A stretch of DNA of 64,000 bases from Pinibacter sp031553495. Its GTDB lineage: Bacteria; Bacteroidota; Bacteroidia; Chitinophagales; Chitinophagaceae. The stretch spans positions 24,062 through 88,061 of the forward strand of contig JAVBLN010000025.1 of NCBI GenBank assembly GCA_031553495.1, in the 5' to 3' direction. Below the pieces are notes generated by a model that worked only from the letters and a program-made list of their open reading frames with translations, was not told where the DNA came from and did not search any database. Positions 18,453 through 28,537 of this stretch are shown one piece after another. The position numbers and the translations under genes were made by a program. The number at the start of each line of letters is the position of its first letter. Within the stretch, counting starts at the first letter, position 1.

Positions 18453-21400
18453 TTAAAATTTAAGGTTAACTCCAAATGATATTGTTCTTGATAGCGGGTA
18501 CCAACCGCCTTCCGGATCAAAGCCTTTGTAACCGGTAATGGTAGCAAGGTTCTGAGCCGACAAATAAAGTCGCAAATAAGAAATTTTAGCCTTTTCAAGT
18601 AAGCTGTGCGGCAAGGCATAGCCTACTTGAATGTTTTGCAATTTCAGGTATGAAAACTTTTGCAACCAAAAACTTGAATACTTTGTGTCGTTAGAGGTAT
18701 ATTGTATTGAAAGCCGCGGATATGTTGCATTGGGATTATCCGTAGTCCATGAATTTTTGGCCATAGGCCTTGCATTTTGTGTGAGAAAAAAGGCCCAAAC
18801 TTCATAACCAGTCATAGCCCTCCATGTGTTAATTACACCATACACGTTTGCTGAAAAATCAATATTTTTCCATCCAAACCGAATATTGGAACCATAATTT
18901 ACCGGCACTACATTTTTATTAAAGATCACTCTGTCATCCCCATTGATTATACCATCCGCCTTTACATCTTTGTATTTGATATTTCCGGGAAAAATATTAG
19001 ATCCCTGGCTTGGGCTTTTAGTTACATCATCATCGCTTTTAAAAAAACCTATAGCCTGCAATCCGTAAGGCAACCCGTATGGAAGTCCTTCTGCTACATA
19101 CGCATCAGCAACCTGTGTTGCCGGCCAGGGACCTGTACCTGCCATATCAAGAACTTTATTCCTTGAGAAACCTGCGTTAACATCAATTCCCCAACTAAAT
19201 TTGCCAGCTTTGTCATTATAACTTACCAGTCCTTCCACACCATGACTTTGCATTTTCATAAGGTTTTGCCAGGGACCTTTCGACAAGCCAAACTCGGTAG
19301 GTACAACACGCTGTGTTAATATGCCACTACGTACATTTCTAAATGCTTCAATTGTTACCATTAGTTTTTGATTTAGAAAAGCAGCGTCTATACCAATATT
19401 TCCCACACTTGCTTTTTCCCATGATATATTGGGGTCAACAACAACGCCATTCCAGGCGCCAGGCACCATAGCGCCATTGAAACCATAATTACTAGCTGAA
19501 AAGTTTAATACTGTAGCGGATGCATAATAAGTAGCATCAGAACTAACGTACGCAGCTTTCAATGCATCCCCAAGCATACCCCATGAGGCCCTTAATTTTA
19601 ACTGAGATATCCAGGAAACATCTTTCATGAAGTTCTCATTATTAATATTCCATCCGGCAGAAAAAGAAGGGAAATAGCCCCATCTATGGCCGGGGCCAAA
19701 CATAGATGAACCATCAGCACGAATATTTGCCTGGAAAAGATATTTGCCATCAAAATCATAGTTCATCCTAGCAAAAAAAGACTGGATAGCATAATCATTC
19801 AGAGTGCCGTCGTTTTGTTTGTTAGTGGTACCTAAAGACAGCGCATCCAATCCATCAAAAAGAAAATTCTGGCGAGATGCGTTAAAACTACTCCATTTAT
19901 TATATTCCTGGGAATAGCCAGCCATTACTTTGAAAGAGTGTATACTGGAATTTATACTATAATTAGTTGTAAGCTGCAAAATATTCTTTTTATTATTTTC
20001 AGAAGATTCAGTTAGTTGATTAACGGAGTTTTGTGTGGAATTGAGCGACCCATCCATATTATACAACTTATAAGAATTTACCTTATCTGTAGAACGCCCA
20101 TCGTATGTATAATTAGAATAATTGGCTTTAATGTTCCAGTTTTTCAGAGGCGTGTAAGTAAGGTCGAAGATATTGAGCATTTCTTTTACATTCTGCACAT
20201 TATACCCTCCGTCATTTACGCCTGCAATTGGGTTTCCTGCCATAGGAGAACCAGAAGCATATTCGCCTTGCGAATTATATATAAAGTCAGTAGGAGAAAT
20301 TCTAGATGCCTGCGATTGCCATCCGGTGGTTCCTCCCTGTGGTTGCAATATTTTCGTTTGCGTGTATTGCACGTTAGCCTCAAGAGTTAGATTTTTAGTA
20401 ATCTTTATACCAATATTAGGACGTATTATGAAGCGGTTATAAGTATTATTTGGAAGGTTGCCATTTTGGTAGTCATACGCTCCGGAAAGCCTGTAAGTAA
20501 CATAATCGGTTTTTCCCGAAATAGCCAGATAATTATTATTGATAACAGTGTTTTTGTTATAGATCTCTTTATACCATTTATTATCAGCATATTTTCCTGC
20601 TTTCAGATCTGCTATTCCCTGATCCCCATATAAAGCAGGTTTGCCGTCATTTATCAAAGCCTGGTCCCACATTTTCATAAAATCTTCCGAACCCACAAAA
20701 TCCAGCATGTGCTGAGGATTTTGCAAACCTACGCTTGATGAAATATCAATTGCAGGTTTGCCGTTTGTAACTCCTTTGGCTGTTTTTGTAGTAACAAGCA
20801 TCACACCATTAGCAGCACGGGAGCCGTAAATAGCGGCGGCGGCGGCATCTTTCAAAACTGAAATACTTTCAATATCATTCGGATTTAGAGTGTAGATGTT
20901 ACCCGGAACACCATCAATTAATACCAACACTCCGGAACTGGGTCCAATTGTTGAAGTTCCTCTAATATTCAAAGACGCACCAGAACCAACAGCTCCGGAT
21001 CCTTTAGATATATTCAGGCCAGGAACAGCACCTGCCAATAATTCCTGGACATTGGTAGCCGGACGAGCCTGCAGGTTCTTTTCAGGCTTTACAATACCAA
21101 CAGAACCAGTAATATCTCTTTGCTTCTGCGTACCATAACCAATTACCACCACCTGATCCAATGTGGCGGGCATCATACTTAAAACAATTGAAATGCTTGA
21201 GCTATTATCGACAGTTACATCTTTTGTTCTATAACCCACCATACTTACTTCTAGCACAGCACCAGGAGTAACATCTATCGAAAAATTTCCATTTTCATCA
21301 GTCATTGTTTTCTTATCGGTTCCCTTTACAGTAATTGTAGCGCCAGATAAAGGACGACCCAGCGAATCTGTAATTCGTCCGGTAATTAATGGGGGAATAA

Positions 21401-21845
21401 CAACCTCATCATTTTTTTCGTTTTGCTGAAAGTCTTCTTTATTGTCACGCCGCAATATGATAGCATTATTCTTGATAGTATAGCTTATGCCTTTATCTGC
21501 AAGGCAATAAGCTAACACTTCATTTAGCGTGGCATTTGTAAACCGAATAGATATTCTTTCATTATCGTCAATAATTGCCTTGTCGTAGAAAAAATCAAGT
21601 TTTGTTTGGCTTTTTATAGTCTGAAACACCTCTTTTAATGTCACATTTTTTTTCGAAACAGTTATACTTTGGGTAAAACCATTTGCGTGTACCGTGAAGA
21701 TGGATGTTAATAGGAGAATTATGATCAATCTCATAATTATTGTTGTCTTTCTTATAAAAGCATTTGCGCCGCCGAGTTGGAATATGTAGTCTTTTATTAT
21801 TGAAATAATTTCCCAACATGGAATCTTATAAAATTTCCATTCCAT
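18453..21845 (-). CDS. SusC/RagA TonB-dependent glycan importer with STN domain (module B)
   Basis: An 1130-residue importer. An N-terminal extension precedes the signal MRLIIILLLTSIFTVHANGF. The STN domain follows (KNVTLKEVFQTIKSQTKLDFFY), then the regulatory-like domain (ITGRITDSLGRPLSGATITV), TonB-box region LDQVVVIGYGTQKQRD, plug with VQELLAGAVPGLNISKG and VLVLIDGVPG, signature DAAAAAIYGSRAANGVMLVT, and a barrel ending NLKF. The start at 21845 is kept because it places the antisense promoter motif as in the other three susC genes. The gene is 179 bp downstream of fecR and 5 bp upstream of susD. Confidence 0.95.
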   Translation of the reverse strand: MEWKFYKIPCWEIISIIKDYIFQLGGANAFIRKTTIIMRLIIILLLTSIFTVHANGFTQSITVSKKNVTLKEVFQTIKSQTKLDFFYDKAIIDDNERISIRFTNATLNEVLAYCLADKGISYTIKNNAIILRRDNKEDFQQNEKNDEVVIPPLITGRITDSLGRPLSGATITVKGTDKKTMTDENGNFSIDVTPGAVLEVSMVGYRTKDVTVDNSSSISIVLSMMPATLDQVVVIGYGTQKQRDITGSVGIVKPEKNLQARPATNVQELLAGAVPGLNISKGSGAVGSGASLNIRGTSTIGPSSGVLVLIDGVPGNIYTLNPNDIESISVLKDAAAAAIYGSRAANGVMLVTTKTAKGVTNGKPAIDISSSVGLQNPQHMLDFVGSEDFMKMWDQALINDGKPALYGDQGIADLKAGKYADNKWYKEIYNKNTVINNNYLAISGKTDYVTYRLSGAYDYQNGNLPNNTYNRFIIRPNIGIKITKNLTLEANVQYTQTKILQPQGGTTGWQSQASRISPTDFIYNSQGEYASGSPMAGNPIAGVNDGGYNVQNVKEMLNIFDLTYTPLKNWNIKANYSNYTYDGRSTDKVNSYKLYNMDGSLNSTQNSVNQLTESSENNKKNILQLTTNYSINSSIHSFKVMAGYSQEYNKWSSFNASRQNFLFDGLDALSLGTTNKQNDGTLNDYAIQSFFARMNYDFDGKYLFQANIRADGSSMFGPGHRWGYFPSFSAGWNINNENFMKDVSWISQLKLRASWGMLGDALKAAYVSSDATYYASATVLNFSASNYGFNGAMVPGAWNGVVVDPNISWEKASVGNIGIDAAFLNQKLMVTIEAFRNVRSGILTQRVVPTEFGLSKGPWQNLMKMQSHGVEGLVSYNDKAGKFSWGIDVNAGFSRNKVLDMAGTGPWPATQVADAYVAEGLPYGLPYGLQAIGFFKSDDDVTKSPSQGSNIFPGNIKYKDVKADGIINGDDRVIFNKNVVPVNYGSNIRFGWKNIDFSANVYGVINTWRAMTGYEVWAFFLTQNARPMAKNSWTTDNPNATYPRLSIQYTSNDTKYSSFWLQKFSYLKLQNIQVGYALPHSLLEKAKISYLRLYLSAQNLATITGYKGFDPEGGWYPLSRTISFGVNLKF

Positions 21846-21856
21846 ACCTTTGTAAA

Positions 21857-21946
21857 GTTTGAGTGAATTAAAAAATCTTTTTGCTGAAGTTTTCTAGGTA
21901 GCTCAAATGAATAATAGCCGGGAATGTCAGAAATTTCCGGCTTTTC
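21857..21946 (+). ncRNA. Predicted susC-antisense small RNA, module B
   Basis: TACCTTTG (21845-21852), a full match to TAnnTTTG, begins at the complement of the susC start codon on the + strand. A long-range stem TTTGAG/CTCAAA (21858-21863 with 21902-21907) and a terminator stem GCCGGGAAT/ATTTCCGGC (21917-21925 with 21933-21941, one wobble) followed by TTTT complete the unit. Predicted length is about 90 nt, antisense to the susC leader. Confidence 0.58.
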
Positions 21947-22024
21947 ATTTTGGCAACAATTTTTTTAAGGTGGTAACCTGTTCATTTTCATAAATGGCAT
22001 TTTTATTTAGTTAACAATCATTGT

Positions 22025-23233
22025 TTATTTTGGAGCATATATATATACTTTCCTGCCTGCTAATTCGTATCGAATTTGCCCGCCTTCCTTAAGAATATCA
22101 AGCAATTCACCAATATCTTTTCTCCTGGAAAAACTACCGGTAAAACTTCCTCCGCCAATATCATCTTTATAAACAATCTCAACATTATACCATCTTTCCA
22201 TTTGCCGGAGAATGCTTTCTATATTCATACCATCAAATCCAAACTCCCCACTTTTCCATGCCACCGCCTCCATTATATTCCCGTTGGATACTTTCAATAA
22301 GTCAGATCCGGGTGTTACTAAAGCCTGTTGTCCTGTTTTTAAAATAACTTCTTTACCCGTAGCATTACTTGCCACTTTAACCGCACCCGTTACCAGCGTC
22401 GTTTTGGTAACACCTTCATTTGGATAAGCCATTACATTGAAATGAGTTCCCAGCACATGAATATTCATCTGCTTTGTTTTAACCATAAATGGCTTTGTAC
22501 TTTTTGCTACCTCAAAATAACCTTCTCCCTCCAGCTCAACTTCTCTTTTAGCCGCAGGCAGAAATGAAACAGGAAAACGTAACGAAGACATATTATTCAG
22601 CCAAACCCGTGAACCATCGGGCAATTCAACTTGAAATACACTTCCCGATGGTATTGATATTTTATTCCAGCTTATAGAAATTGGCTCTACACCCACATTA
22701 GCAACGTATGACACCACGCTATCCGACAACTTAACTATCTTAGTTGCTCCCAAATTAGCTAATACGCCATTGGAGGCAGTTTCAATTTCGATTTCTTCAC
22801 CATTGGCAAGCGTAAGAATTGCGTTATTACTTCCACTCACTTTTTGTACAGGAGCATTTATTGATAAATCCTTTTCATACGCTTTTTGACCCACACGGTT
22901 ATAATGTTGCAAAATCGCCACTGTAGAAATTATGATTCCCGAAATAACAGCCGCATTTGTAAGCCACCTAACTGCCATACTTCTATTCTTAAAAAAAGTC
23001 CGCTTTTCTTTGGCAGTAGCTACCTGTGCAGATTGTATTCTATTCCAGGCTTCATTCTCATCAAATGTTTTCAAATGCTTTAGCAATAAACTTCTATAAA
23101 CAGGATCACACAATTCAATAAACATTTTCCTGTTTTCCTCATTCTCAATTATCCATGCATCCAATTGCAATTGCTCGTCATTTGTTATTTCATTATTTAT
23201 GTATTTTAGAATAAGGTTAGATATAGTATTCAC
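22025..23233 (-). CDS. FecR-family anti-sigma factor (module B)
   Basis: A 402-residue anti-sigma regulator. The cytoplasmic part is about 1-88, the transmembrane helix about 90-110 (LTNAAVISGIIISTVAIL). The periplasmic FecR domain contains DGSRVWLNNMSSLRFPVSF, EVELEGEGYFEV and VLGTHFNVMAY; the C-terminal DUF4974-like part contains IESILRQMERWYNVEIVY. It is expected to bind the sigma factor encoded 293 bp upstream. Its stop is 179 bp before susC, and the antisense RNA terminator lies in that gap. Confidence 0.94.
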   Translation of the reverse strand: MNTISNLILKYINNEITNDEQLQLDAWIIENEENRKMFIELCDPVYRSLLLKHLKTFDENEAWNRIQSAQVATAKEKRTFFKNRSMAVRWLTNAAVISGIIISTVAILQHYNRVGQKAYEKDLSINAPVQKVSGSNNAILTLANGEEIEIETASNGVLANLGATKIVKLSDSVVSYVANVGVEPISISWNKISIPSGSVFQVELPDGSRVWLNNMSSLRFPVSFLPAAKREVELEGEGYFEVAKSTKPFMVKTKQMNIHVLGTHFNVMAYPNEGVTKTTLVTGAVKVASNATGKEVILKTGQQALVTPGSDLLKVSNGNIMEAVAWKSGEFGFDGMNIESILRQMERWYNVEIVYKDDIGGGSFTGSFSRRKDIGELLDILKEGGQIRYELAGRKVYIYAPK

Positions 23234-23426
23234 GTCAGAATTTTACATTTTTGCTATTTAGAATTCTCCCTGATATTTATAAGACAACAAAAAAACATTT
23301 TCATCCAAAAAAAAGCTAATTTTTTATGATATGGCAGGCAGTAAAAAAGTCAGAGATCTGAAATCCGATTTTAATTTCGGTTCTGACTTCCCAAACACAA
23401 ACAACCAACAACTATCAACCATCAAC

Positions 23427-23498
23427 TCGCCCAATAGCATAACTACCGCACAAGTGAGTGACACAACGATGATGCCATGAAAAACCGATGCCGGTCCC
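23427..23498 (-). repeat. CCGGC interspersed repeat, single half, reverse orientation, 'catggcatc' subtype
   Basis: A half-copy with gtgagtgacacaacgatgat core and the alternative outer module (ccatgaaaaaccgatgccgg). It sits in the sigma-FecR gap of module B, 28 bp from the sigma stop. Confidence 0.8.
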
Positions 23499-23526
23499 AA
23501 AAAAATAAGTTGAAAAATTTCTTGCG

Positions 23527-24162
23527 CTAAATAAAAAAAAGAGAGAGTACCAATAGTATTCCTGAAAAAATTTTGTCGGCATGCAATTGCATTCTTAATA
23601 ACTGTAGCGCCCTGGATTTCTGGCTGCGTACTGTTTGAGGATCTATGGACATTTCATTCGCTATCTCTGAAGGCGACAGTTGCTTTAAAAATGCGAGTTT
23701 GAAAATTCGCTGACATTTAGCGGGAAGCGTTTCTATTCTATTATAAATTTCGTTTATGATTTCGGCTTTATACATTTCATTGAGAGAAGTATTATCCCAT
23801 TCATCTGTATCAATTACCTGGCTAAAAGATATTTCCTTAAACCTTTGCTCCTGCCTCTTCTTGGCTTTACAAAAATTAATACAACTGTTGCGCACACAAA
23901 TAAACAGAAAAGCTTTCAACCCTTCAATAGTTTTAAACTCTCCGCGTTTTACAAAAGCCTTAAGCAGCGATTCTGTTGCAATATCTTCCGCAGCCATCGT
24001 TTCATCCACAATGTTAAAAGCAAACAGGCATAATGGCTTATAAAATTTTTTGAAAATAAACTCCTCTGCGGCTTTCTCGCCTGCTTGAAAGGCACAAATT
24101 GTTTCAATGTTGTTCAAATTATTCAATTCAGTAGTTTGGTATAATATTACTTTTTGAAACAA
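23527..24162 (-). CDS. ECF RNA polymerase sigma factor (module B)
   Basis: A 211-residue ECF sigma factor. Region 2 is seen as EFIFKKFYKPLCLFAFNIVDETMAAEDIATESLLKAFVKRG (in pieces). Region 4 is LPAKCQRIFKLAFLKQLSPSEIANEMSIDPQTVRSQKSRALQLLR (in pieces), with the helix-turn-helix at IANEMSIDPQTV. The C-terminus is a hydrophobic stretch (IFSGILLVLSLFFI). A near-perfect operator-like palindrome lies about 240 bp upstream, suggesting a further control layer on the sigma gene itself. Confidence 0.94.
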   Translation of the reverse strand: MFQKVILYQTTELNNLNNIETICAFQAGEKAAEEFIFKKFYKPLCLFAFNIVDETMAAEDIATESLLKAFVKRGEFKTIEGLKAFLFICVRNSCINFCKAKKRQEQRFKEISFSQVIDTDEWDNTSLNEMYKAEIINEIYNRIETLPAKCQRIFKLAFLKQLSPSEIANEMSIDPQTVRSQKSRALQLLRMQLHADKIFSGILLVLSLFFI

Positions 24163-24197
24163 ATCGTCTTAGAAGTTGATTGAGTAAATTTTTATGG

Positions 24198-24262
24198 TAC
24201 CGGCAGCAGATTTTCATGGCATCATTGTTGCGTCGCAATCCGTTCATCTATAGTATTTCATG
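24198..24262 (+). repeat. CCGGC interspersed repeat, single half, forward, 'catggcatc' subtype
   Basis: ccggcagcagattttcatgg outer module and gttgcgtcgcaat core, starting 36 bp upstream of the sigma start. The rest of the 408-bp gap holds the operator palindrome at 24401-24420 and AT-rich DNA. Confidence 0.7.
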
Positions 24263-24400
24263 GCAACAGTGTGTATTACAAATAAGATTGTACATTTAAT
24301 TCAAACAACTTCCAATACTTTTGAGTTTTTGCAAACATTCTCAAAATAACAAACCTAAGTTAAGAAAATTTGAATTACTCGTAAAATGAAGGGATCAAAG

Positions 24401-24420
24401 TTACACAAACGTTTGCGTAA
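24401..24420. promoter_or_regulatory. LacI-type operator-like palindrome upstream of sigma gene (module B)
   Basis: ttacacaaacgtttgcgtaa is a 20-bp palindrome with one mismatched pair, the best copy of the shared motif, about 240 bp upstream of the sigma start at 24162. Confidence 0.6.
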
Positions 24421-24570
24421 AATATTACAATCAGAGGTTCACAAAACCGAACCTTAAATATTTTTCGTTTAAAGAATTTTCAAATTTAAACAAAAAGACT
24501 AGACTAACGTATATGCACACGTTAAAAATAAAAACAACTAATCCATAACATTTTCATTGATGGCTGTTTT

Positions 24571-25848
24571 CTAATTATCCAGGGAACCATCTTTTTTAAA
24601 AGGCTTGCCAGACCAGGCTTTTCTACTAGTCCAGTCTTCAGCAGGCGATGTCCAGAAAGTATGATCCGCGGGAAGGCCCAACGGCAAAAATCCGAGTGAA
24701 GTAAGGTACATACTTCCCGAATTCGAATAATAATCAGCCAACTCTGGCTGGTGGCCGGCAAAGCCAAGTTGCAACCAGTCATTTTTATCGAACACACCTT
24801 CCACAGAAAACATTCTTCTCATTACTGCTGTTAAAGCGCTGCGCACCTGTGCAGGAGTAATGCTGCCTGGCAATTTTTCAATTAGCGCCAACTGCCCCAG
24901 CGGCTGAAATGCACCCACTCTGTAAGTTACAGACCGTCCCACTGCGGGATATGTTCCTTCAGGAGAAATAAGCCGTTCCAAAATTTCCGAATAGCGCTGC
25001 ATGCGCTTCATCTCAGTGTTGTATGCTTCATTGTAATTCTTATTCCTGTCAGCTAATATTTTTAAAACATCAATCAGCATAGGATGAATTACATAACCGT
25101 TGTAATAATCAAAATGAAATTTAGGGCCATCAAAAAACCATCCGTCGCCCGCATACCATTCATTCATTTTGCGCAACGCCATATCAATTCTAAATGAATC
25201 CGCGGCTTCATTTATTGATAAAAGAAACGATTCCACAATGCCGGAAAACAGCAACCAGTTATTGTAAGCAGGGCGCACACGCCGCAATTGCTTAAACTCA
25301 TTAATGTATCGTTCTTTCGTTTTGTTATCCAGCGGCTGCCACAAAGCCTGTGGCGCACGAATAAAGCTGTGTGCTATATATGCCGCATCCACCAGTGGTT
25401 GCCCCTCTTTATTCCATGTAAGGTAATCAGGACTGGCCGGATCCACAGCATTCGCATAGCTTTTCAATGACCAGTCGTATAATTGTTTTCGTAATTTTCC
25501 TTCTTTAGTATCATCCGCCGGAAGCGCCAGCCATGGCGCCAGTCCGGCTACCAGCCTGCCAAAACACTCCATGTACGCTACATTTTTATCACGGCCATCC
25601 CATATCGGACTATACTCAACCATCATGTTTTTTTTCAGCTCGCCTTTACTTAGATTTTTTAAAACCGGCGCCGACATTTTGTAAAGCAAACTCACCCAAT
25701 AATCCCTGTCGCTTTGTTGCTCAGTCGCTTCGTTCTTATCTTTTAATTTCTGTGCTCTTTTTTGAGCCAGCAAATCGCTTACAGGCACTACCGCGCCTGC
25801 GCCTGCTAAAGAACCAATTTTTAAAAAATCTCTGCGTTCCATTATCAA
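24571..25848 (-). CDS. DUF2264-domain protein, Tat-type signal
   Basis: A 425-residue protein whose N-terminus carries a twin-arginine-like signal (ERRDFLKIGSLAGAGAVV). The start could be Met1 or Met3. The body is a DUF2264 alpha/alpha-toroid family protein: KMSAPVLKNLSKGELKKN, YMECFGRLVAGLAPWLAL, YNNWLLFSGIVESFLL, FHFDYYNGYVIHPMLID and VGRSVTYRVGAF. From memory, CAZy places DUF2264-type beta-glucuronidases in GH154; that would fit a uronic-acid-containing glycan but is not proven here. An operator-like site lies about 60 bp upstream. It precedes the module B sigma gene by 408 bp. Confidence 0.85.
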   Translation of the reverse strand: MIMERRDFLKIGSLAGAGAVVPVSDLLAQKRAQKLKDKNEATEQQSDRDYWVSLLYKMSAPVLKNLSKGELKKNMMVEYSPIWDGRDKNVAYMECFGRLVAGLAPWLALPADDTKEGKLRKQLYDWSLKSYANAVDPASPDYLTWNKEGQPLVDAAYIAHSFIRAPQALWQPLDNKTKERYINEFKQLRRVRPAYNNWLLFSGIVESFLLSINEAADSFRIDMALRKMNEWYAGDGWFFDGPKFHFDYYNGYVIHPMLIDVLKILADRNKNYNEAYNTEMKRMQRYSEILERLISPEGTYPAVGRSVTYRVGAFQPLGQLALIEKLPGSITPAQVRSALTAVMRRMFSVEGVFDKNDWLQLGFAGHQPELADYYSNSGSMYLTSLGFLPLGLPADHTFWTSPAEDWTSRKAWSGKPFKKDGSLDN

Positions 25849-25907
25849 GATTTTGTTTTATTCAGAATAAAAATAATTTATTTAGTTGCCAAGAAATGCA
25901 ATCATAC

Positions 25908-25927
25908 TCACACAATCGTTTGCTTAA
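25908..25927. promoter_or_regulatory. LacI-type operator-like palindrome upstream of DUF2264 gene
   Basis: tcacacaatcgtttgcttaa, 17 of 20 positions identical to the site at 24401, about 60 bp upstream of the DUF2264 start. Confidence 0.55.
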
Positions 25928-26103
25928 ATTTAAATAGTAATACAATCACCGTTCAGATAATGTAAGGTTCAACCTTGAAGAAGTTATTACAATTCTCATT
26001 TCATTTTCGGTAATATTAATAATTTTAGTTTATTTATAACCGTTATGTTAAGGTTATACTATTTTATTTTGATCTTGGTAAAAGCCCTGAATTTTTATTG
26101 CAC

Positions 26104-26166
26104 GAACGACAGTTTTTCATGGCATCATCGTTGTGTCACTCCCTTGTACTGTTGTAATGCTGTTCA
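26104..26166 (+). repeat. CCGGC-family repeat, single half lacking the CCGGC end, forward
   Basis: agtttttcatggcatcatcg followed by ttgtgtcactcccttgtact: the core is intact but the outer ccggc is replaced. It lies 40 bp from the 3' end of the GH95-like gene. The rest of the 357-bp gap holds the operator (25908) and AT-rich DNA. Confidence 0.65.
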
Positions 26167-26205
26167 GCGTTTTTGTAAGTTATTGCACATTGCAATCTCC
26201 CCACT

Positions 26206-28377
26206 CTATTCTATATGCAAATTAACTTCCTGCCCCTTTGGTATTTCAAATGAACAATAACCATCTGCATCTTTTATAATAACTTTACTTTTTGATTTTA
26301 TAACGCCATCCGCATTTACCAAAATGCTGCATTTTCCGCCTGCTGTGCTTTTAATGCTTACCCATTTTGTAACTCCATCTTTTCGCACCGCACTAATAAG
26401 AAAACCACCTTCTGTACGCAGGTTTTGAAATTCCGCATCCTTCCAGTCATCCGGTACGGCAGGAAATACTTTTATTTTATCGTCATAGCTTTGCAACAAC
26501 AATTCGTGAATACTTTGCGCTGCCGCTAACGGCGTTTCAATTACAGGCCCGGACTCCATATACATAGTGTTGGGCTTCAAATACTTTTTCAGAAACTGAG
26601 CGAGATAACCGTATGCTTCATTTCCTTTACCCATCATGGCATACATAGATGCTGCGCCTGTATATGAATAACCTTGCAATGCGCCTTTAAATCCTATCCA
26701 GTGCTGCAACGATCTTTCAATTAATGAACGGTATTCCGTCATATCCCAATTCATCAAATACAAAGGATAGATCATTAACAAGTGCGAAAAATGCCGGTGC
26801 GATACATTGAATGGCACATCCCTCCCAATTCGCAAGCCGTTGCTATCCGTTGGATAATCTGTAAGGTTGGTTAGAATATCCTGCCATTTACTTTTTAAAC
26901 CATCATTCAACCGTAATATAGCATCGGCTTTTAACAAAGTTTCGCAGCCCCAGCGCAGTACAGCAAGATCGTAATTACAATCGCGTGTTATACCTCCCGG
27001 ATACTCCGGTGAATAAGTATAAGGCAGGTGCCATTTACCATCCGACTCCTTCTTTATTAAATGAATGTAATAATTGACGCTTCCTTTAAGTAATGGAAAT
27101 AAGTTCTTAAGTATTTCCTCATCCATCGAATAACGATACTGCTTCCAATAATAAAATAGCAGCCACATTAAATTAGCGGTTTCAAGAGATGCTCCGTCAT
27201 CGCCCGGTGAGGACTGTGGCGTGGTAAGAACCGGTAGCAGCATATCGGGACCGGCGGCCCGGCCAACCGCCAATGAATTATACCTGTAAGGCAGCGGCAC
27301 ATTTAAAGCAAGATTACTTTTGTTCGCATCTATCATTTCTACCAGCGTATGCGCAATGCCCAGCCTGTTGGCAGTGTATAAGGGCGAATACGTCAATTGC
27401 ATATTCAGATTGAACCAATAAGCCGGCCACGGAGTATTATAAAACCAGGGCCCCATCAAATCAATTGCAGGTTTACCGGGCCTTGTGGCAGATGCCAGTT
27501 TGTACTGTTGTATCCAGTAAAACTTTTGCATTTGCTTATCGGGTATGCTCACATAGCTTTGCGGATAATAATTATGCCACCAATCGGTATGTGTTTTGAT
27601 CATTTTTTTTAATGAAATCACAGATGATTGCTGTATAGCATTAACTGCTTCCATTTCGGAGGAATCATTATAACGTGAATATCCAACCGAAATAAAAATA
27701 TCACGCTTGTCTTTATTTGTTAATTCCATCCAGGCAGTTGTATAACTACCTCCGGCACTTAATGGCTGAAAAACATATTGAACGCTGTTTTTATTTCTCC
27801 ACGCCGGTTGCGGATTAGGCTCATAATTTTCCGGTTGCTTTACATAACTGAAATTCGCTCTTGAACTCATTGATCTTTCCGGAACAAATTTCCAGGCAAA
27901 TTCCTTTTCATCGCCGGTGGAAGTGGTACTTACCAAAACAATATTATTTTGCGCATGTGCAAACGCGGTCCATGAAATAGTTCCTTTATCAGTGGTTATA
28001 CTGCCGGTTGCCATGGCATTCCACAAATGTAACCGAGCAGTGTTCTTTTGAATTTTTCCTTTGGTGGTTAAAATAAAATATCCTATTGGCAAACGGCATT
28101 TTCCAAACAATGGCGACATGTTTTCCCGGTGATCATATACATCTGTTCTGCCAATATCAAAGCGGATCTCATTGGCACTTTTCGTGTAGATCATACTGCC
28201 GAGCAATCCATTTCCGATAAACGCTCCACCACCCCATTGCGTTGTGAGCGTATCAAAAACAAGATCACTTTGTGATAAAAATTTTTCCCAGTTAATTTTT
28301 TTAGATTGCCCATTAACGTTATAGTAAGTAAATAAACCCAGGAATGTTGCAAAACAAATTAACAGCGCTTTTTTCAT
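26206..28377 (-). CDS. GH95-like secreted glycoside hydrolase
   Basis: A 723-residue protein with a signal peptide (MKKALLICFATFLGLFTYYN). The N-terminal beta domain has AFIGNGLLGSMIY (residues 52-64) and RFDIGRTDVYDHRE, the pattern of GH95 and related (alpha/alpha)6-barrel enzymes. The barrel includes WYNTPWPAYWFNLNMQLTY in pieces, and HRHFSHLLMIYPLYLMN around residues 527-543 parallels the GH95 HxHxSHLLxxYP stretch. The C-terminus is a small beta domain. GH95 members are alpha-L-fucosidases or alpha-L-galactosidases; the match is by motif only, so another barrel family with the same fold remains possible. It lies 160 bp downstream of the BNR-4/GH105 gene and is probably co-transcribed. Confidence 0.7.
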   Translation of the reverse strand: MKKALLICFATFLGLFTYYNVNGQSKKINWEKFLSQSDLVFDTLTTQWGGGAFIGNGLLGSMIYTKSANEIRFDIGRTDVYDHRENMSPLFGKCRLPIGYFILTTKGKIQKNTARLHLWNAMATGSITTDKGTISWTAFAHAQNNIVLVSTTSTGDEKEFAWKFVPERSMSSRANFSYVKQPENYEPNPQPAWRNKNSVQYVFQPLSAGGSYTTAWMELTNKDKRDIFISVGYSRYNDSSEMEAVNAIQQSSVISLKKMIKTHTDWWHNYYPQSYVSIPDKQMQKFYWIQQYKLASATRPGKPAIDLMGPWFYNTPWPAYWFNLNMQLTYSPLYTANRLGIAHTLVEMIDANKSNLALNVPLPYRYNSLAVGRAAGPDMLLPVLTTPQSSPGDDGASLETANLMWLLFYYWKQYRYSMDEEILKNLFPLLKGSVNYYIHLIKKESDGKWHLPYTYSPEYPGGITRDCNYDLAVLRWGCETLLKADAILRLNDGLKSKWQDILTNLTDYPTDSNGLRIGRDVPFNVSHRHFSHLLMIYPLYLMNWDMTEYRSLIERSLQHWIGFKGALQGYSYTGAASMYAMMGKGNEAYGYLAQFLKKYLKPNTMYMESGPVIETPLAAAQSIHELLLQSYDDKIKVFPAVPDDWKDAEFQNLRTEGGFLISAVRKDGVTKWVSIKSTAGGKCSILVNADGVIKSKSKVIIKDADGYCSFEIPKGQEVNLHIE

Positions 28378-28537
28378 AGTTTTTATTTAACCACAAGGAA
28401 CACAAAGTTTTCACAAGGAACACAAAGCAATTTCGAGTTTGGTTTAGGGGGTTCGATCTTGCTTATAATTACAGCATTTTTATCTTCACGTTTGCCTTTA
28501 GTCATACCGCTTTCAACTTTCAATTTTCAACTTTCAA